Assembly: GCA_016712105.1 (NCBI GenBank)
Contig: JADJRU010000019.1
Coordinates: 31,731 to 95,730, forward strand
Direction of reading: 5' to 3'
Origin: Ahniella sp.
GTDB lineage: Bacteria > Pseudomonadota > Gammaproteobacteria > Xanthomonadales > Ahniellaceae
Length of the DNA: 64,000 nucleotides
The position numbers were made by a program, and so were the translations under genes. The notes under the pieces were generated by a model. That model did no database searches and had not been told where the DNA came from. It saw only the letters and a program-made list of their open reading frames with translations. Shown here in pieces: positions 1 to 8,290 of this stretch (positions are counted from its first letter, which is position 1; every line of letters starts with the position of its first letter).

Positions 1-1395
1 CAGTTCACCGAGAACGACGTGCTGCTAGTACCCGACCTCGCGGGAGTGTCGATGGTGTCGTTTCCTCTGATGAATCTGGCTGCGAATCGCGGCGAAGCCG
101 CGGCCCGCGCCGACATCGAACGGTTGCGCCGGTTCTCGGTCGGTGAGGACGAATACGCCGCCTGGCGCGCCGCCCATCGCGCCGGCCGTCGCGTTGCCGA
201 CATCCGCGTGGCCGACGTGCGCGTGACGTCCGTCGGCCGCAACGACTCCAGGCGCGTGCGGCGACGCGTGGAGACGCGCCCAGGCGCGCCACTCGACCTG
301 GACGTTCTGCGCGACGACCTGAACCGTATCTATCGCCTGGGCGAGTTCGAGTTAGTCGACTTCCATCTCGAACCGCGCGACGATCGTGCCGCCGCCGACC
401 TCGTCATTGCCGCGCACGAGAAGTCGTGGGGGCCGGATTACTTGCGCTTCGGACTGTCGCTCGCCGACAACTTCGACGGTAACGCCAGCTACCGAATTCT
501 GCTCTACCACCGCCGCGCCGCGCTGAACTCACGCGGGGCAGAGTGGCGCAACCAGGTTTCCTTCGGCGATCTGTTGGCGGTGGAATCAGAATTCTACCAG
601 CCCCTGACCTACACCGGCCATTGGTTCATCGCCCCCCGGTTGCAGTTCACGCGGGACAAGCGCAGGACCTTTCCTGTTCCTGGCGTGGGCGCTGTAGCGG
701 ACGGCTGGATATGGCAGGGCGCCTGCGACCTGGGCCGGACCTTCTCGATTTGGGGCGAGATGCGCCTCGGTCTTTACCGTGGCCATGTGACCGGCGATCT
801 GCCGGACGTTGCCGACTGGCCCAGAATTTCCGAAGAAGTGGGCGGTGTGGAGTTCCAGATCGCCTTCGATCGCCTGGACCGGGTTGTCTTCCCGCGCTCC
901 GGCTGGTCGGCGTCCACCGGGATCCGCCTGTCCCGCACCGGCCTGTGCGCCGACCGAACTTACGACCGCGGCGCCGCGCGCTTACGCGGCGCCGCCACCA
1001 CCGGCCGCACGACATTTCTCGGCATCTGCGACGCTGGCACTTCCTTCGGCAGCACACTCCCTCAATATGATCAGTTCGAGCTCGGCGGCTTCAGCCGCCT
1101 CTCCGGCTTCGAGCCCCGCGAGTTGCAGGGCAACGATTTCGCACTGCTAGTCACCGGTTTCTACCATGAGATCCTGCGGCTAGCACCCCCACTCGGCGGC
1201 AGTGTCTTCGTTGGTCTTCTCGGAGAAGCCGGCAACACATGGCTGCACCCGGCCTACCCATCGCGGCACGACCTCCGCTTCGGCGCCGCCGCCTTCATCG
1301 GTGCGGAAACGTTTCTGGGCCCAGCCTATCTGGGCTACGGGTGGACTGAGGGTGGGGATGATGCGTTGAGTTTTTGTCTGGGACCGGTCTTCTGA
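1..1395 (+). CDS. C-terminal part of a patatin-type POTRA/outer-membrane barrel protein
   Basis: The gene enters from the left edge in frame 1, so its start and any patatin lipase domain lie outside the window. The visible 464 residues begin with the spacer that follows the lipase domain in PlpD-like proteins. A POTRA-like segment follows (about residues 60-130, with R-V-x-S-V-G-R and D-L-N-R-I-Y-R-L-G-E-F). The rest is a long beta-barrel region of alternating hydrophobic and aromatic residues, including a G-F-S-R-L-S-G-F turn typical of Omp85/BamA-type barrels. The protein ends in Phe, the usual last residue of an outer-membrane barrel. Homologues are autotransported phospholipases (type Vd-like). 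It looks like a host chromosomal gene, and element A starts within 200 bases of its stop. I am confident of barrel plus POTRA, less so of the missing lipase. Confidence 0.75.
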   Translation, partial: QFTENDVLLVPDLAGVSMVSFPLMNLAANRGEAAARADIERLRRFSVGEDEYAAWRAAHRAGRRVADIRVADVRVTSVGRNDSRRVRRRVETRPGAPLDLDVLRDDLNRIYRLGEFELVDFHLEPRDDRAAADLVIAAHEKSWGPDYLRFGLSLADNFDGNASYRILLYHRRAALNSRGAEWRNQVSFGDLLAVESEFYQPLTYTGHWFIAPRLQFTRDKRRTFPVPGVGAVADGWIWQGACDLGRTFSIWGEMRLGLYRGHVTGDLPDVADWPRISEEVGGVEFQIAFDRLDRVVFPRSGWSASTGIRLSRTGLCADRTYDRGAARLRGAATTGRTTFLGICDAGTSFGSTLPQYDQFELGGFSRLSGFEPRELQGNDFALLVTGFYHEILRLAPPLGGSVFVGLLGEAGNTWLHPAYPSRHDLRFGAAAFIGAETFLGPAYLGYGWTEGGDDALSFCLGPVF

Positions 1396-1583
1396 CGGCA
1401 AGACCCCGCCGGGACGAATGGCGTGACGTGCCGGGAGTGTTGAGACTTGCAACGGTGGATCGCCGCGGTCCTGTGCCTGACGTAGTTGTCCAAGACCCGA
1501 TGCAGGCATAAGTGACTCCCTGTAAGGTTTACCCTATTACGCCGGCCGCTTCCATTGGTACAACGAATATGTGCCTCAGAACA

Positions 1584-1800
1584 CTAGAACCTCGACACCC
1601 TCATCCGACTACACATCCACTGCCCAGCAGCCAGGTGGTCGAAGGCCTGCGCATGCCGGTAGTGCTCGACGCCCCCCGATTCGGTCCACCGATAGCGGAG
1701 GACCCCAGAGGTAAGGTCGCGTTCCCTCTTCGGCGCCTTCATTTGGGCAAAGAACTCGCCGTCGTCGATGTCCGGCGCCCCCCTCATCAGCCACCAGGTG
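1584..1800 (-). pseudogene. Out-of-frame tail of the element A terminase
   Basis: On the minus strand just past the terminase stop, the neighbouring frame reads G-T-W-W-L-M-R-G-A-P-D-I-D-D-G-E-F-F, then a segment with E-H-Y-R-H-A-Q-A-F-D-H-L-A-A. This is the kind of ending seen in terminase nuclease domains of the G-V-D-V-G type. Restoring one base near 1798 (GGCGG to GGCGGG on the minus strand) joins it to the upstream frame as D-E-I-R-A-G-T-W-W. I read it as the original C-terminus, separated by a single-base deletion. A sequencing error would give the same picture. Confidence 0.6.
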
Positions 1801-3919
1801 CCGCCCGGATCTCGTCGAACGCCGCATCCAGCAGGTATGTGCGGTCGACGGAGACCGTGGCCTTCCCGTAATCCCACTCCGGGCGACTGATCCCATCACT
1901 GAGGTACTCGGCGCGCACCACGGCGCCGGTCGCCGCGCGCCTCGCCCACTCATCGACGCGATGCGGATCGGCCTGGGCGTCGACGACGCACAGCCGCACC
2001 TCGTACTTGGCGCGTAGCCGATCGAGTTCATCGAATGTCTGGGCGCGTCCCACGAACAGCGCGCGGCGGACGCCGCCGACGTCCGCGGGGAGCGCGGAGA
2101 CCACCACGTAGTAGTCGGCGGACCCCACAGACACGCCCATCGACGAGCCCGGGCCGGTGCGCGCCGGGCCCTCATCGTGGATGCAGGCATCGAGGACCGC
2201 GTTGGTCAGCCGCCGCCGCTCCTGCTGGCCGTCAGCGTACATCTGGTCGATCGCGCTTTCGAACTCATCCTCGAACCTGAAGTGGAGCATCGCGCACATC
2301 AGGGCGTCCGGCCCATGATCATCTCGCTTCACGACCTTCCCCAGGTCGTTGCGGTGCAAGCGCATCATCTGTCTGATGACGATCTTCAGGTCTCCGTGAT
2401 CCGCGATCTTCAGACGGCCGTGGTTGAGGTGGCGCGTGACGTTCTCGATCCCCGCCTCCTTCATCTGGCCGAAGGCCACGGGCTGCACGTCGAATCCGGC
2501 GCTGATCAGGTCGAGGTTGCCATACTTGTTTTCGGCATCCGGATACACCCGGAAGTTTCCGTGGGCCGCCCGCAGCTGTACCGCGTACTTGATCACTTCG
2601 GCCATCGACTGGCCGTCAAAGACGCGGCCCTCGCGGATCGCGACGTACGGGCCATGGCGCTCGGCGAGGACGGCGACCGCATGGGTCCCCCAGTCGACGC
2701 CAAGCGCCCGGCGGATCCGTCCGCTGGGCCTCTGCAGACTCTCGAGGGGGGCGACCGCCGCCTGGACCTTGACCGGGTCATAGACCATGCCGCTGGTCGT
2801 CGGCCGCTGGCATTCGAACTCGACTTCCCAGACGCCGGTCCCCGCGTTGATCAACTTCGCTTTCATCACGGCGTCCCGCGGCAGGTGGCCGCGGCTGGCC
2901 CTGGCGCGGCCGTCGCAACCCTTGTAGTATTCGCCAACGATGTTGCCCTCAGCATCCCTCTCCGTTGCGACCTCGGTCAGCGGACATTCCTGTCGGCAGT
3001 AAGCTTGGGCCAACGGATCGTCGTCCGTCGCCTCGTCCATCCCCACGGTGCACTGCTGCATCGTGTCGTACACGTCCCACTTGTATTTGGTGTAGCCCCG
3101 CTCCTCCCCCTGGTCCCATGAGTCTTGGAAGAAGCCGAACGGCACGTGGAACGTCGAGAGCAGGACGATCGTGTAGTTGGGCTCGGACAGCGCGCCTTGG
3201 ATCGCTGCGGTCAGCACCTTACCGACGCGCGGATCTTCCTGGCAGCTTTCGTCAGCGACGAACCCCGCGACGTGCTTGCCGCTTGCCGCTTTCTCTGAGG
3301 CCGGTACGCAGCTCAGCGTGACACCGTTCTTCAAACGGGTTTCCGACTGCAGCGGATCTCCATCGAGCAGGGCTTCGGCTAGGCCAGGCACGCAATACCA
3401 AAATTGCGAAACGTATTCGTAAACGCGCTTCGCCTGCTCACCGCTGCCCGCCATATCGAGAAAGCTCTTCTGTCGGTAGACCATGAAGAGCCAGATGAGG
3501 ATGGCCGCGGCCAGGCTTCCACCGCCCCCACGGGGCTTCCACAAGATCGCCTGTTGCGTGCGCTGGTAGAATAGGTCGCTGACGAAACGGACCATAGGCT
3601 CGATCATCACGATCGGCAGGCGCCGCCCGTCCTTCTGCACGAACAGATGGCTCTCGACCATCTTCTTGAGTGCGGCGTTCTGCTCGTCGGCACTCAGTCC
3701 ATCGACCAGCAAATCGGGAAGACCGAGGTCGGTGGGGGACGCGCCCAACCCGACCTTTTCCAGCAGAGACGACGACGTTGTGAGCAGCACTAGATCGCCC
3801 TCGTCGTCGCCCCGCCGCTTGCCGCTGGTCGTGTTGCTGGTCGCCCTGCTGTTGGCGGCGCCGTTCTTCGTGCCGCGTACCCCGCCTTTGTGGGCTCGAT
3901 GCTTGCGCCTATTTGCCAT
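1787..3919 (-). CDS. Terminase large subunit of element A, unusual two-nuclease form, frameshifted near its end
   Basis: This is the DNA-packaging motor ATPase and nuclease of phage-like elements. A Lys/Arg-rich N-terminus precedes an ATPase region. The P-loop near residues 128-135 reads K-P-R-G-G-G-G-S and lacks the usual GKS lysine; a Walker B-like V-A-D-E follows near 220. An RNase H-fold nuclease follows, with Asp in G-V-D-W-G, Asp in V-Y-P-D-A-E and Asp in D-D-H-G-P-D-A. A second nuclease-like segment then starts at G-V-S-V-G-S and continues with C-V-V-D-A-Q. The start has a GGAGG site nine bases upstream. The reading frame stops at 1787, but the coding sense continues one base out of frame to 1584, so the second nuclease is cut. 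It is the last gene of the A minus-strand block and no portal gene follows. Confidence 0.7.
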   Translation of the reverse strand: MANRRKHRAHKGGVRGTKNGAANSRATSNTTSGKRRGDDEGDLVLLTTSSSLLEKVGLGASPTDLGLPDLLVDGLSADEQNAALKKMVESHLFVQKDGRRLPIVMIEPMVRFVSDLFYQRTQQAILWKPRGGGGSLAAAILIWLFMVYRQKSFLDMAGSGEQAKRVYEYVSQFWYCVPGLAEALLDGDPLQSETRLKNGVTLSCVPASEKAASGKHVAGFVADESCQEDPRVGKVLTAAIQGALSEPNYTIVLLSTFHVPFGFFQDSWDQGEERGYTKYKWDVYDTMQQCTVGMDEATDDDPLAQAYCRQECPLTEVATERDAEGNIVGEYYKGCDGRARASRGHLPRDAVMKAKLINAGTGVWEVEFECQRPTTSGMVYDPVKVQAAVAPLESLQRPSGRIRRALGVDWGTHAVAVLAERHGPYVAIREGRVFDGQSMAEVIKYAVQLRAAHGNFRVYPDAENKYGNLDLISAGFDVQPVAFGQMKEAGIENVTRHLNHGRLKIADHGDLKIVIRQMMRLHRNDLGKVVKRDDHGPDALMCAMLHFRFEDEFESAIDQMYADGQQERRRLTNAVLDACIHDEGPARTGPGSSMGVSVGSADYYVVVSALPADVGGVRRALFVGRAQTFDELDRLRAKYEVRLCVVDAQADPHRVDEWARRAATGAVVRAEYLSDGISRPEWDYGKATVSVDRTYLLDAAFDEIRAAPGG

Positions 3920-4058
3920 GGTATCGCCTCCATGCAGGGGGTGTGCCGCTTTGTGCTCCTATAGTTCCGATGATCAGGCAGATATCCCTTGGGCGTGGGC
4001 GCCCCTAGGACGAACATGGATGAGGCAGGCCGCAGCTCACATCATGAGGAGGACAACC

Positions 4059-4928
4059 ATGAAGCTCACCGCCGCCGCCGCCGAATTCTTGCAGTCGCTT
4101 GAGGCCGAAGGGCGATCGCCACACACGACCGCTGCCTACCGCCGCGACCTCGCGGTGTTCACGGCGTTCGCCGGCCCCATCACGCTCGACGATGTGACGC
4201 CCGCAATGCTCCAGCGGTTCATGGCCGACCGCAGCGTTCAGTTTGCGCCGAGTGGTGCGCCGCGCGCAAAGGCCAGTGTCAATCGCTACCGCGTTACGGT
4301 GAAGGCCCTCTATGCGTGGGCGGAAGCGCGGTGGCTCGTCAAGCGCAACCCGACGAGCATCTTGCGTTGCCAGCGGCATCGTGGGTTGCCGCCGGTCGTG
4401 CTCGACGCGAACGAGATGACGCGCGTGATCGAGTGCCGCTTTGTCGGCGGAACCGCAGATCGCGACCAAGCGCTCATCTGCTTCATGCTGCTCACTGGAT
4501 GCAGACTCGCTGAGACCTGCGCGCTCGACATCGGCGACATCGACCTCGACACGAACGTCGCTGTGCTGCGCACAACGAAGGGCGGAGATCCCGATCGCGT
4601 CATGCTGAGCCCAACGCTCGCCGCGATCCTCGCTGCGCACATCGCGCGTTGCGCAGATCAACGTGGGCCGCTGTTCGCGGCTGGCGCACGCCGCTTGTCG
4701 ACGCGACAAGTGCAGCGCATCGTCGTTGCGCGCGTGCGCGAGGCGGGCATCACGAAGCCGATCACCGCGCACTCGCTCCGGCATTCGTTCGCCACGCGCC
4801 TCTACAACGAGACCGGCGACATCAGGCTCGTGCAACAGGCGCTGCGGCACACGCACGTTTCGACCACCGAGGTCTACGCCCAGGTCGACCCCAAACGTTG
4901 GCGCGCGAGCGTCGCGTCGATCGCGTAA
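4059..4928 (+). CDS. Tyrosine recombinase (XerC/D-type integrase)
   Basis: This 289-residue protein has the two-domain layout of Xer-like integrases. The N-terminal SAM-like core-binding domain spans about residues 3-100 and the catalytic domain about 115-280. The catalytic set is visible: Arg149 (T-G-C-R-L-A-E), Lys174 (T-T-K-G-G), His238 and Arg241 (H-S-L-R-H), His264, and the nucleophile Tyr273 in T-T-E-V-Y. I chose the ATG at 4059 because GAGGAGGA lies just upstream. It is the only plus-strand gene in this part of element A and sits between the two terminase genes. It probably served integration of A or of a smaller unit now nested in it. Inverted repeats that could be its sites lie just downstream. 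Confidence 0.9.
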   Translation: MKLTAAAAEFLQSLEAEGRSPHTTAAYRRDLAVFTAFAGPITLDDVTPAMLQRFMADRSVQFAPSGAPRAKASVNRYRVTVKALYAWAEARWLVKRNPTSILRCQRHRGLPPVVLDANEMTRVIECRFVGGTADRDQALICFMLLTGCRLAETCALDIGDIDLDTNVAVLRTTKGGDPDRVMLSPTLAAILAAHIARCADQRGPLFAAGARRLSTRQVQRIVVARVREAGITKPITAHSLRHSFATRLYNETGDIRLVQQALRHTHVSTTEVYAQVDPKRWRASVASIA

Positions 4929-5001
4929 GTCGTTGTGCGGCACATATCTCCCAGTATGCGACCTCGAAATCCGGGGAAAATCCGTGTCCGGAACGCCAAT
5001 C

Positions 5002-5035
5002 TGGGACACTGGGACACCGCCTAACTGATTGTTAG
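5002..5035. repeat. Tandem TGGGACAC pair followed by CTAAC/GTTAG inverted repeat
   Basis: Just after the integrase stop, TGGGACAC occurs twice in tandem (5002-5017), with the reverse sense GTGTCC at 4984-4989. Next is CTAAC-TGATT-GTTAG (5021-5035), a five-base inverted repeat around a five-base centre. The same CTAAC/GTTAG ends also flank the terminator hairpin at 5065-5090. Short inverted arms beside a tyrosine recombinase gene are what a core or arm-binding site looks like, so this is a candidate attachment region. No second copy was found by eye elsewhere in the window. Confidence 0.3.
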
Positions 5036-5064
5036 ATATTGTGTTACTTCTTGGCGCGTCGTTT

Positions 5065-5090
5065 CTAACCGGGGGAAATTCCCCGGTTAG
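5065..5090. terminator. Hairpin between convergent integrase and small terminase genes
   Basis: A perfect 10-bp stem (CTAACCGGGG pairing with CCCCGGTTAG) encloses the loop GAAATT. It lies four bases past the stop of the minus-strand small terminase gene and 136 bases past the integrase stop, where transcription from both sides converges. There is no clear run of T on either side, so Rho-independent action is likely but not certain. Confidence 0.55.
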
Positions 5091-5093
5091 GAA

Positions 5094-5651
5094 TCACCCC
5101 CCAACCACGTAGCGGAACGGCGCCTGGTTCACCCTGGCCGCGAACTCCTCGGCGAACGCACGCGCCAGTCTCGGGTCCATCTGGCCGGAGTCGATGAGCG
5201 ATTTGATCAAGTCCGCGATCACCAGTTCGAGCACCTCGACGTTGCTCCTCATGAGGGCCCGGACCTCCCGGACCTCGGTCGGTTCGCCGCGGACAAGGCG
5301 TTCGCCCTTGATCCCTGCGTCGAGCATGGCCGCGGCCTCGGCGGCCTTGGTCGGTTCCAAAGTCCGCAGCGCCTGGACGGCCTTTGACTGGATCAGCTGA
5401 AATTCCTTCAGGTGGCGGCTGTTCATGTCACTGATCGTCTCGGCCACCGCCTCGCTGATCCGGCGGTCGGTTTCCCGCTGGATGATGTCCCGCTCGATGT
5501 CCCACTGTCCCGCCCGCCGCCACTCGCCGATGGTCTCCGCCCGCGGGATGTCCAACTGGGCTGCGATCTGCTCGTCGGTCAGGCGGCCGACGATCCACAT
5601 GGCTTTGGCCCTGAGCTTGGCGTCCGGACCGTATCCCTGGCGCCCCCTCAT
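5094..5651 (-). CDS. Terminase small subunit-like DNA-binding protein (element A)
   Basis: The product is 185 residues. Its N-terminal third contains a helix-turn-helix-like stretch (L-T-D-E-Q-I-A-A-Q-L-D-I, then T-I-G-E-W-R-R). The rest is long amphipathic helices. This is the general build of small terminases, which recognise packaging sites and oligomerise. The ATG at 5651 overlaps the methyltransferase stop in an ATGA arrangement, implying translational coupling. Its assignment rests mainly on position: the methyltransferase is upstream, the large terminase is the next minus-strand gene, and element B shows the same order. The integrase gene has been inserted between it and the large terminase. 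Confidence 0.55.
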   Translation of the reverse strand: MRGRQGYGPDAKLRAKAMWIVGRLTDEQIAAQLDIPRAETIGEWRRAGQWDIERDIIQRETDRRISEAVAETISDMNSRHLKEFQLIQSKAVQALRTLEPTKAAEAAAMLDAGIKGERLVRGEPTEVREVRALMRSNVEVLELVIADLIKSLIDSGQMDPRLARAFAEEFAARVNQAPFRYVVGG

Positions 5652-6943
5652 GACTGTGCCTCCTGGCTGATCCTGACGGCGGTCTGGCCCGTGAAAGCCT
5701 CCCAGCGCCGGACGATGACATCGCAGAACCGCGGGTTGCGCTCGACGGCGAAGCACCGGCGGCCCAGGCGCTCGGCGGCGATCACCTGACTGCCGCTGCC
5801 GGCGAACGTCTCGAGGCAGATGTCTCCCGGCCTGGTGTGCTTGAGCATCGGCAGTTCGAAGAGCCGGACCGGCTTCTGGGTGGGATGATTGCCGTCGGTG
5901 CAGCGGGCCTTGCCCTCCCAGTCGACCTCCCAGGCGTTCGAGTACTCGTCGGGGACCGGCAGCGCCTCCGGCTTGTTCCCCTGCACCCAGCCCATGAGAC
6001 AGGGCTCGGTCCGGTAGTTCCACATTGCGAAGCCCAGCACGAACGTCGGCTTCACCCAGGTGATCGTCTGGTGGTAGCGGATGCCGGCGGTCTCCCAGGC
6101 GCGCAGGAAGCTCGAGGCTGTGGCCGACGCGTGCCAGCAGTACCAGGCGGCGTCCTTGGCCACATGCTGCTTGGCGCAGAGGAAGATGCGTTCGAGGAAC
6201 GCCTCGAACGCGGCGGGCGACTCGTAGTGATCCCAGTACTCGTCGCCCCAGTCCTTGTTCTGGCTGCCGGGCTCGCGGCCCTCGGACTTGTCCCGCTGGT
6301 TCTGCGGGTGGCTGGTGCCGTCGTACCCTACACCGTAGGGCGGGTCGGTCGCGTAGAGCTTGGCGACCTGGCCGTCCATCAGCAGATCGAGCACCGCCGG
6401 ATCGCCGCTGTCGCCGCACACGAGCCGGTGGCCGCCCAGGATCAGAAGGTCGCCGGGTTGGGTGATCGGCTCTTCGGGGGCCTCGGGCACGTCGTCGGGT
6501 GCCGTCAGACCTTCGGTGGGTTCTGACTCCTTAAATCGCCCTTTCAGTTCGTCGTCCAAGAAGTCGAAACGCAGGTCGTCGCTGAGATCCGGCATCGCAA
6601 TCTTGATCTCGGCCAGGAGCCGGTGGATATCGGCGGTGAACTCGCCGGCGATCGCCGGGTTGTTCAACGCCACGTTGAGTGCCTTCTCCTCGATCTCCGG
6701 CAGGTCGACGACCACAACCTGCGTCTCGGTCTCGCCCAACGCCTGAAGCGCCTTGAGCCGCTGGTGGCCGCCGACGACGCGGCCGGTGCGCCGATTCCAG
6801 ACCACGGGCTCGACCAGGCCGAAGCGCTCGACGCTCGCCTGCAAGCCAGAAAGGGCCTCAGAACTAATTGTCCGAGGGTTGTAGGGCGCCGGGACGAGTT
6901 CCAAGATCGCCTTGGTCTCGATGATCAGATCCTTCTTCGACAT
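5648..6943 (-). CDS. ParB-domain/DNA adenine methyltransferase fusion (element A)
   Basis: Residues 12-110 form a ParB/Srx-like domain (Y-N-P-R-T, V-V-G-G-H-Q-R-L-K-A-L). The rest is a beta-class DNA methyltransferase. The catalytic D-P-P-Y is at 200-203, and the SAM-binding F-A-G-S-G-S is near residue 380. Enzymes of this order methylate adenine N6 or cytosine N4; D-P-P-Y favours adenine. Such fusions are common in prophages and integrative elements beside terminase genes and may mark element DNA. I prefer the ATG at 6943 over the GTG three bases upstream, since GGAGG is well spaced for it. Element B has a diverged counterpart in the same place. Confidence 0.88.
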   Translation of the reverse strand: MSKKDLIIETKAILELVPAPYNPRTISSEALSGLQASVERFGLVEPVVWNRRTGRVVGGHQRLKALQALGETETQVVVVDLPEIEEKALNVALNNPAIAGEFTADIHRLLAEIKIAMPDLSDDLRFDFLDDELKGRFKESEPTEGLTAPDDVPEAPEEPITQPGDLLILGGHRLVCGDSGDPAVLDLLMDGQVAKLYATDPPYGVGYDGTSHPQNQRDKSEGREPGSQNKDWGDEYWDHYESPAAFEAFLERIFLCAKQHVAKDAAWYCWHASATASSFLRAWETAGIRYHQTITWVKPTFVLGFAMWNYRTEPCLMGWVQGNKPEALPVPDEYSNAWEVDWEGKARCTDGNHPTQKPVRLFELPMLKHTRPGDICLETFAGSGSQVIAAERLGRRCFAVERNPRFCDVIVRRWEAFTGQTAVRISQEAQS

Positions 6944-7016
6944 CACGATTCCTCCGTGGTGGTGGTGAACGAATGCGGGCGTCGTGCGCAGCTGGCATTG
7001 TCTGCACCCCCCTTGC

Positions 7017-7142
7017 TCACTGACCCAAGGTCACGCGCAGGCCGAGCGCGGCGAACGCGTAGCTCACGAAGACCACGACCGCCGCGATCCTCAGTCCGTC
7101 GATGATCATTCCGACCAAGACCTGCTGCAGAAAATTCCGCAT
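7017..7142 (-). CDS. Small single-pass membrane protein, 41 residues
   Basis: This short gene is preceded by a near-perfect ribosome-binding site (AGGAGGT, five bases before the ATG), which is the main reason to accept it. The product starts M-R-N-F-L-Q-Q and has one long hydrophobic segment (about residues 8-33, rich in V, I, A and F), ending L-R-V-T-L-G-Q. It lies between the methyltransferase and a 199-residue unknown gene in the same direction. A holin-like, inhibitor or membrane-anchor role is possible, but nothing in the sequence decides it. No equivalent was recognised in element B. Confidence 0.6.
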   Translation of the reverse strand: MRNFLQQVLVGMIIDGLRIAAVVVFVSYAFAALGLRVTLGQ

Positions 7143-7190
7143 GACCGACCTCCTGTGTGCTAACAATGATTGCCGACGTCGCGCGTCTGT

Positions 7191-7790
7191 TCAGCCGGTC
7201 GCACGCCGGCCGCGCGCACGTCGTTTCCGGCTGGCACGTGCCGGCTCTGTTCTGGGCATAGACACTTCGGGGGCGTCGATCTCCGACGAATGGGCTGTCT
7301 CGCGCTTCGGATTGAATTCGTAGACCCAGGGCGCCGACATGCCGGTGATCTCCATCAACGCCTTGAGCGCCGCCCGCCCCTCGCGCGTATCGATGGCGAC
7401 TCGCATCCTGCCGGCGAGCGAGAACCAGAGGTCGATGAGCCGCACCCCGTCCATCCATCGCCGTCCGTCGGCAGTCGTGAAGGTGCCCAGTATTGCGGCA
7501 GGCGCTTTCTGTCTGACCAGTATCATGACGGGCGTCGGGTCGATGCCGACCGATTCACATTCGGCAAGCACCGCCTCGTCAGTGACGTCTCCTCCGGCCT
7601 CTTGATCGCGCAGCAAGGCGATGGACGTGGCGACCCACGGCGGGACTCGTGCGCCGCCCGCTGCATCAGGCCACTCGCGACAGACGAGATCATCGGACCG
7701 GAGCTGGTGGTGACCACCACCGCCGGCCTCAGCCTCCTGGCCGCCCGCAGGCGACTGGATACCCAGTTTGGATTCGTGATCGTGACCCAT
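7191..7790 (-). CDS. Hypothetical protein of element A
   Basis: I do not recognise this 199-residue protein. The ATG at 7790 is set by an AAGGAG seven bases upstream. The first 50 residues are polar and His/Gly/Glu-rich. The middle (about 50-150) looks globular and helical, with P-P-W-V-A-T-S-I-A-L-L and R-R-W-M-D-G-V-R-L-I-D. The last 25 residues are Arg/Lys-rich (R-A-S-R-K-R-R-A-R-G-R-R), suggesting nucleic-acid contact. It sits between the candidate origin and the methyltransferase. A small packaging or regulatory role is possible; no counterpart was seen in B. Confidence 0.6.
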   Translation of the reverse strand: MGHDHESKLGIQSPAGGQEAEAGGGGHHQLRSDDLVCREWPDAAGGARVPPWVATSIALLRDQEAGGDVTDEAVLAECESVGIDPTPVMILVRQKAPAAILGTFTTADGRRWMDGVRLIDLWFSLAGRMRVAIDTREGRAALKALMEITGMSAPWVYEFNPKRETAHSSEIDAPEVSMPRTEPARASRKRRARGRRATG

Positions 7791-8290
7791 GACGCACTCC
7801 TTTGAGTCCTTCGTGGTGCCGGCAGTCACGGCGACTTGCCGTGCCGTCGACCGGCAACGAGCGCCGGGCTCGGTGCCCAGGAGCCCTCCGCCCTGCTGGG
7901 CCGCGTCGCCTAGTGGTGGGCCCCGGCTCGACCAGCCCACCTGCCGCCCGCTGGGCCCTGGGACGACCATGCTGCACGTTGGCCGGTGAGCTGCACCCAG
8001 TGCCGCACAGTGATGGCGAACTGCGCCGGCCCGAGTCGCGTTGCGCCGGGGGCCCGCAGGCGTAGCCTGGGCACGGCAAAGCTCTTTGGGGTTGGGAGGG
8101 AACGGAGTCCCAACACCAAACACCAATGTCATTGATTTGATCTTTAAGGTGTTTTTATGCCCCATTGATGGGCGACACGGAAGAAGGTCGCCGTGGGGCA
8201 ATCGCCAGCCCTCAGTCAGCCGTCCACAGTCCACGCATCCAGCGCCTGTCGGGCTGCGACCGGTGCGCAAAGCAGAGGCCGCCGGCATTT
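7791..8290. other. Intergenic stretch between origin-like repeats and the 199-residue gene
   Basis: No convincing gene is visible. Open frames here lack ribosome-binding sites and have compositions expected of random GC-rich sequence. The part near 8100-8160 is relatively AT-rich (CATTGATTTGATCTTTAAGG). It lies on the downstream side of the repeat cluster, where an origin's unwinding region or a promoter for the minus-strand genes could sit. Confidence 0.35.

Noticed and set aside
4005..5009. Long minus-strand open frame opposite the integrase
   Set aside because: The plus strand carries all catalytic residues of a tyrosine recombinase with a good ribosome-binding site; the minus frame is its GC-driven shadow.
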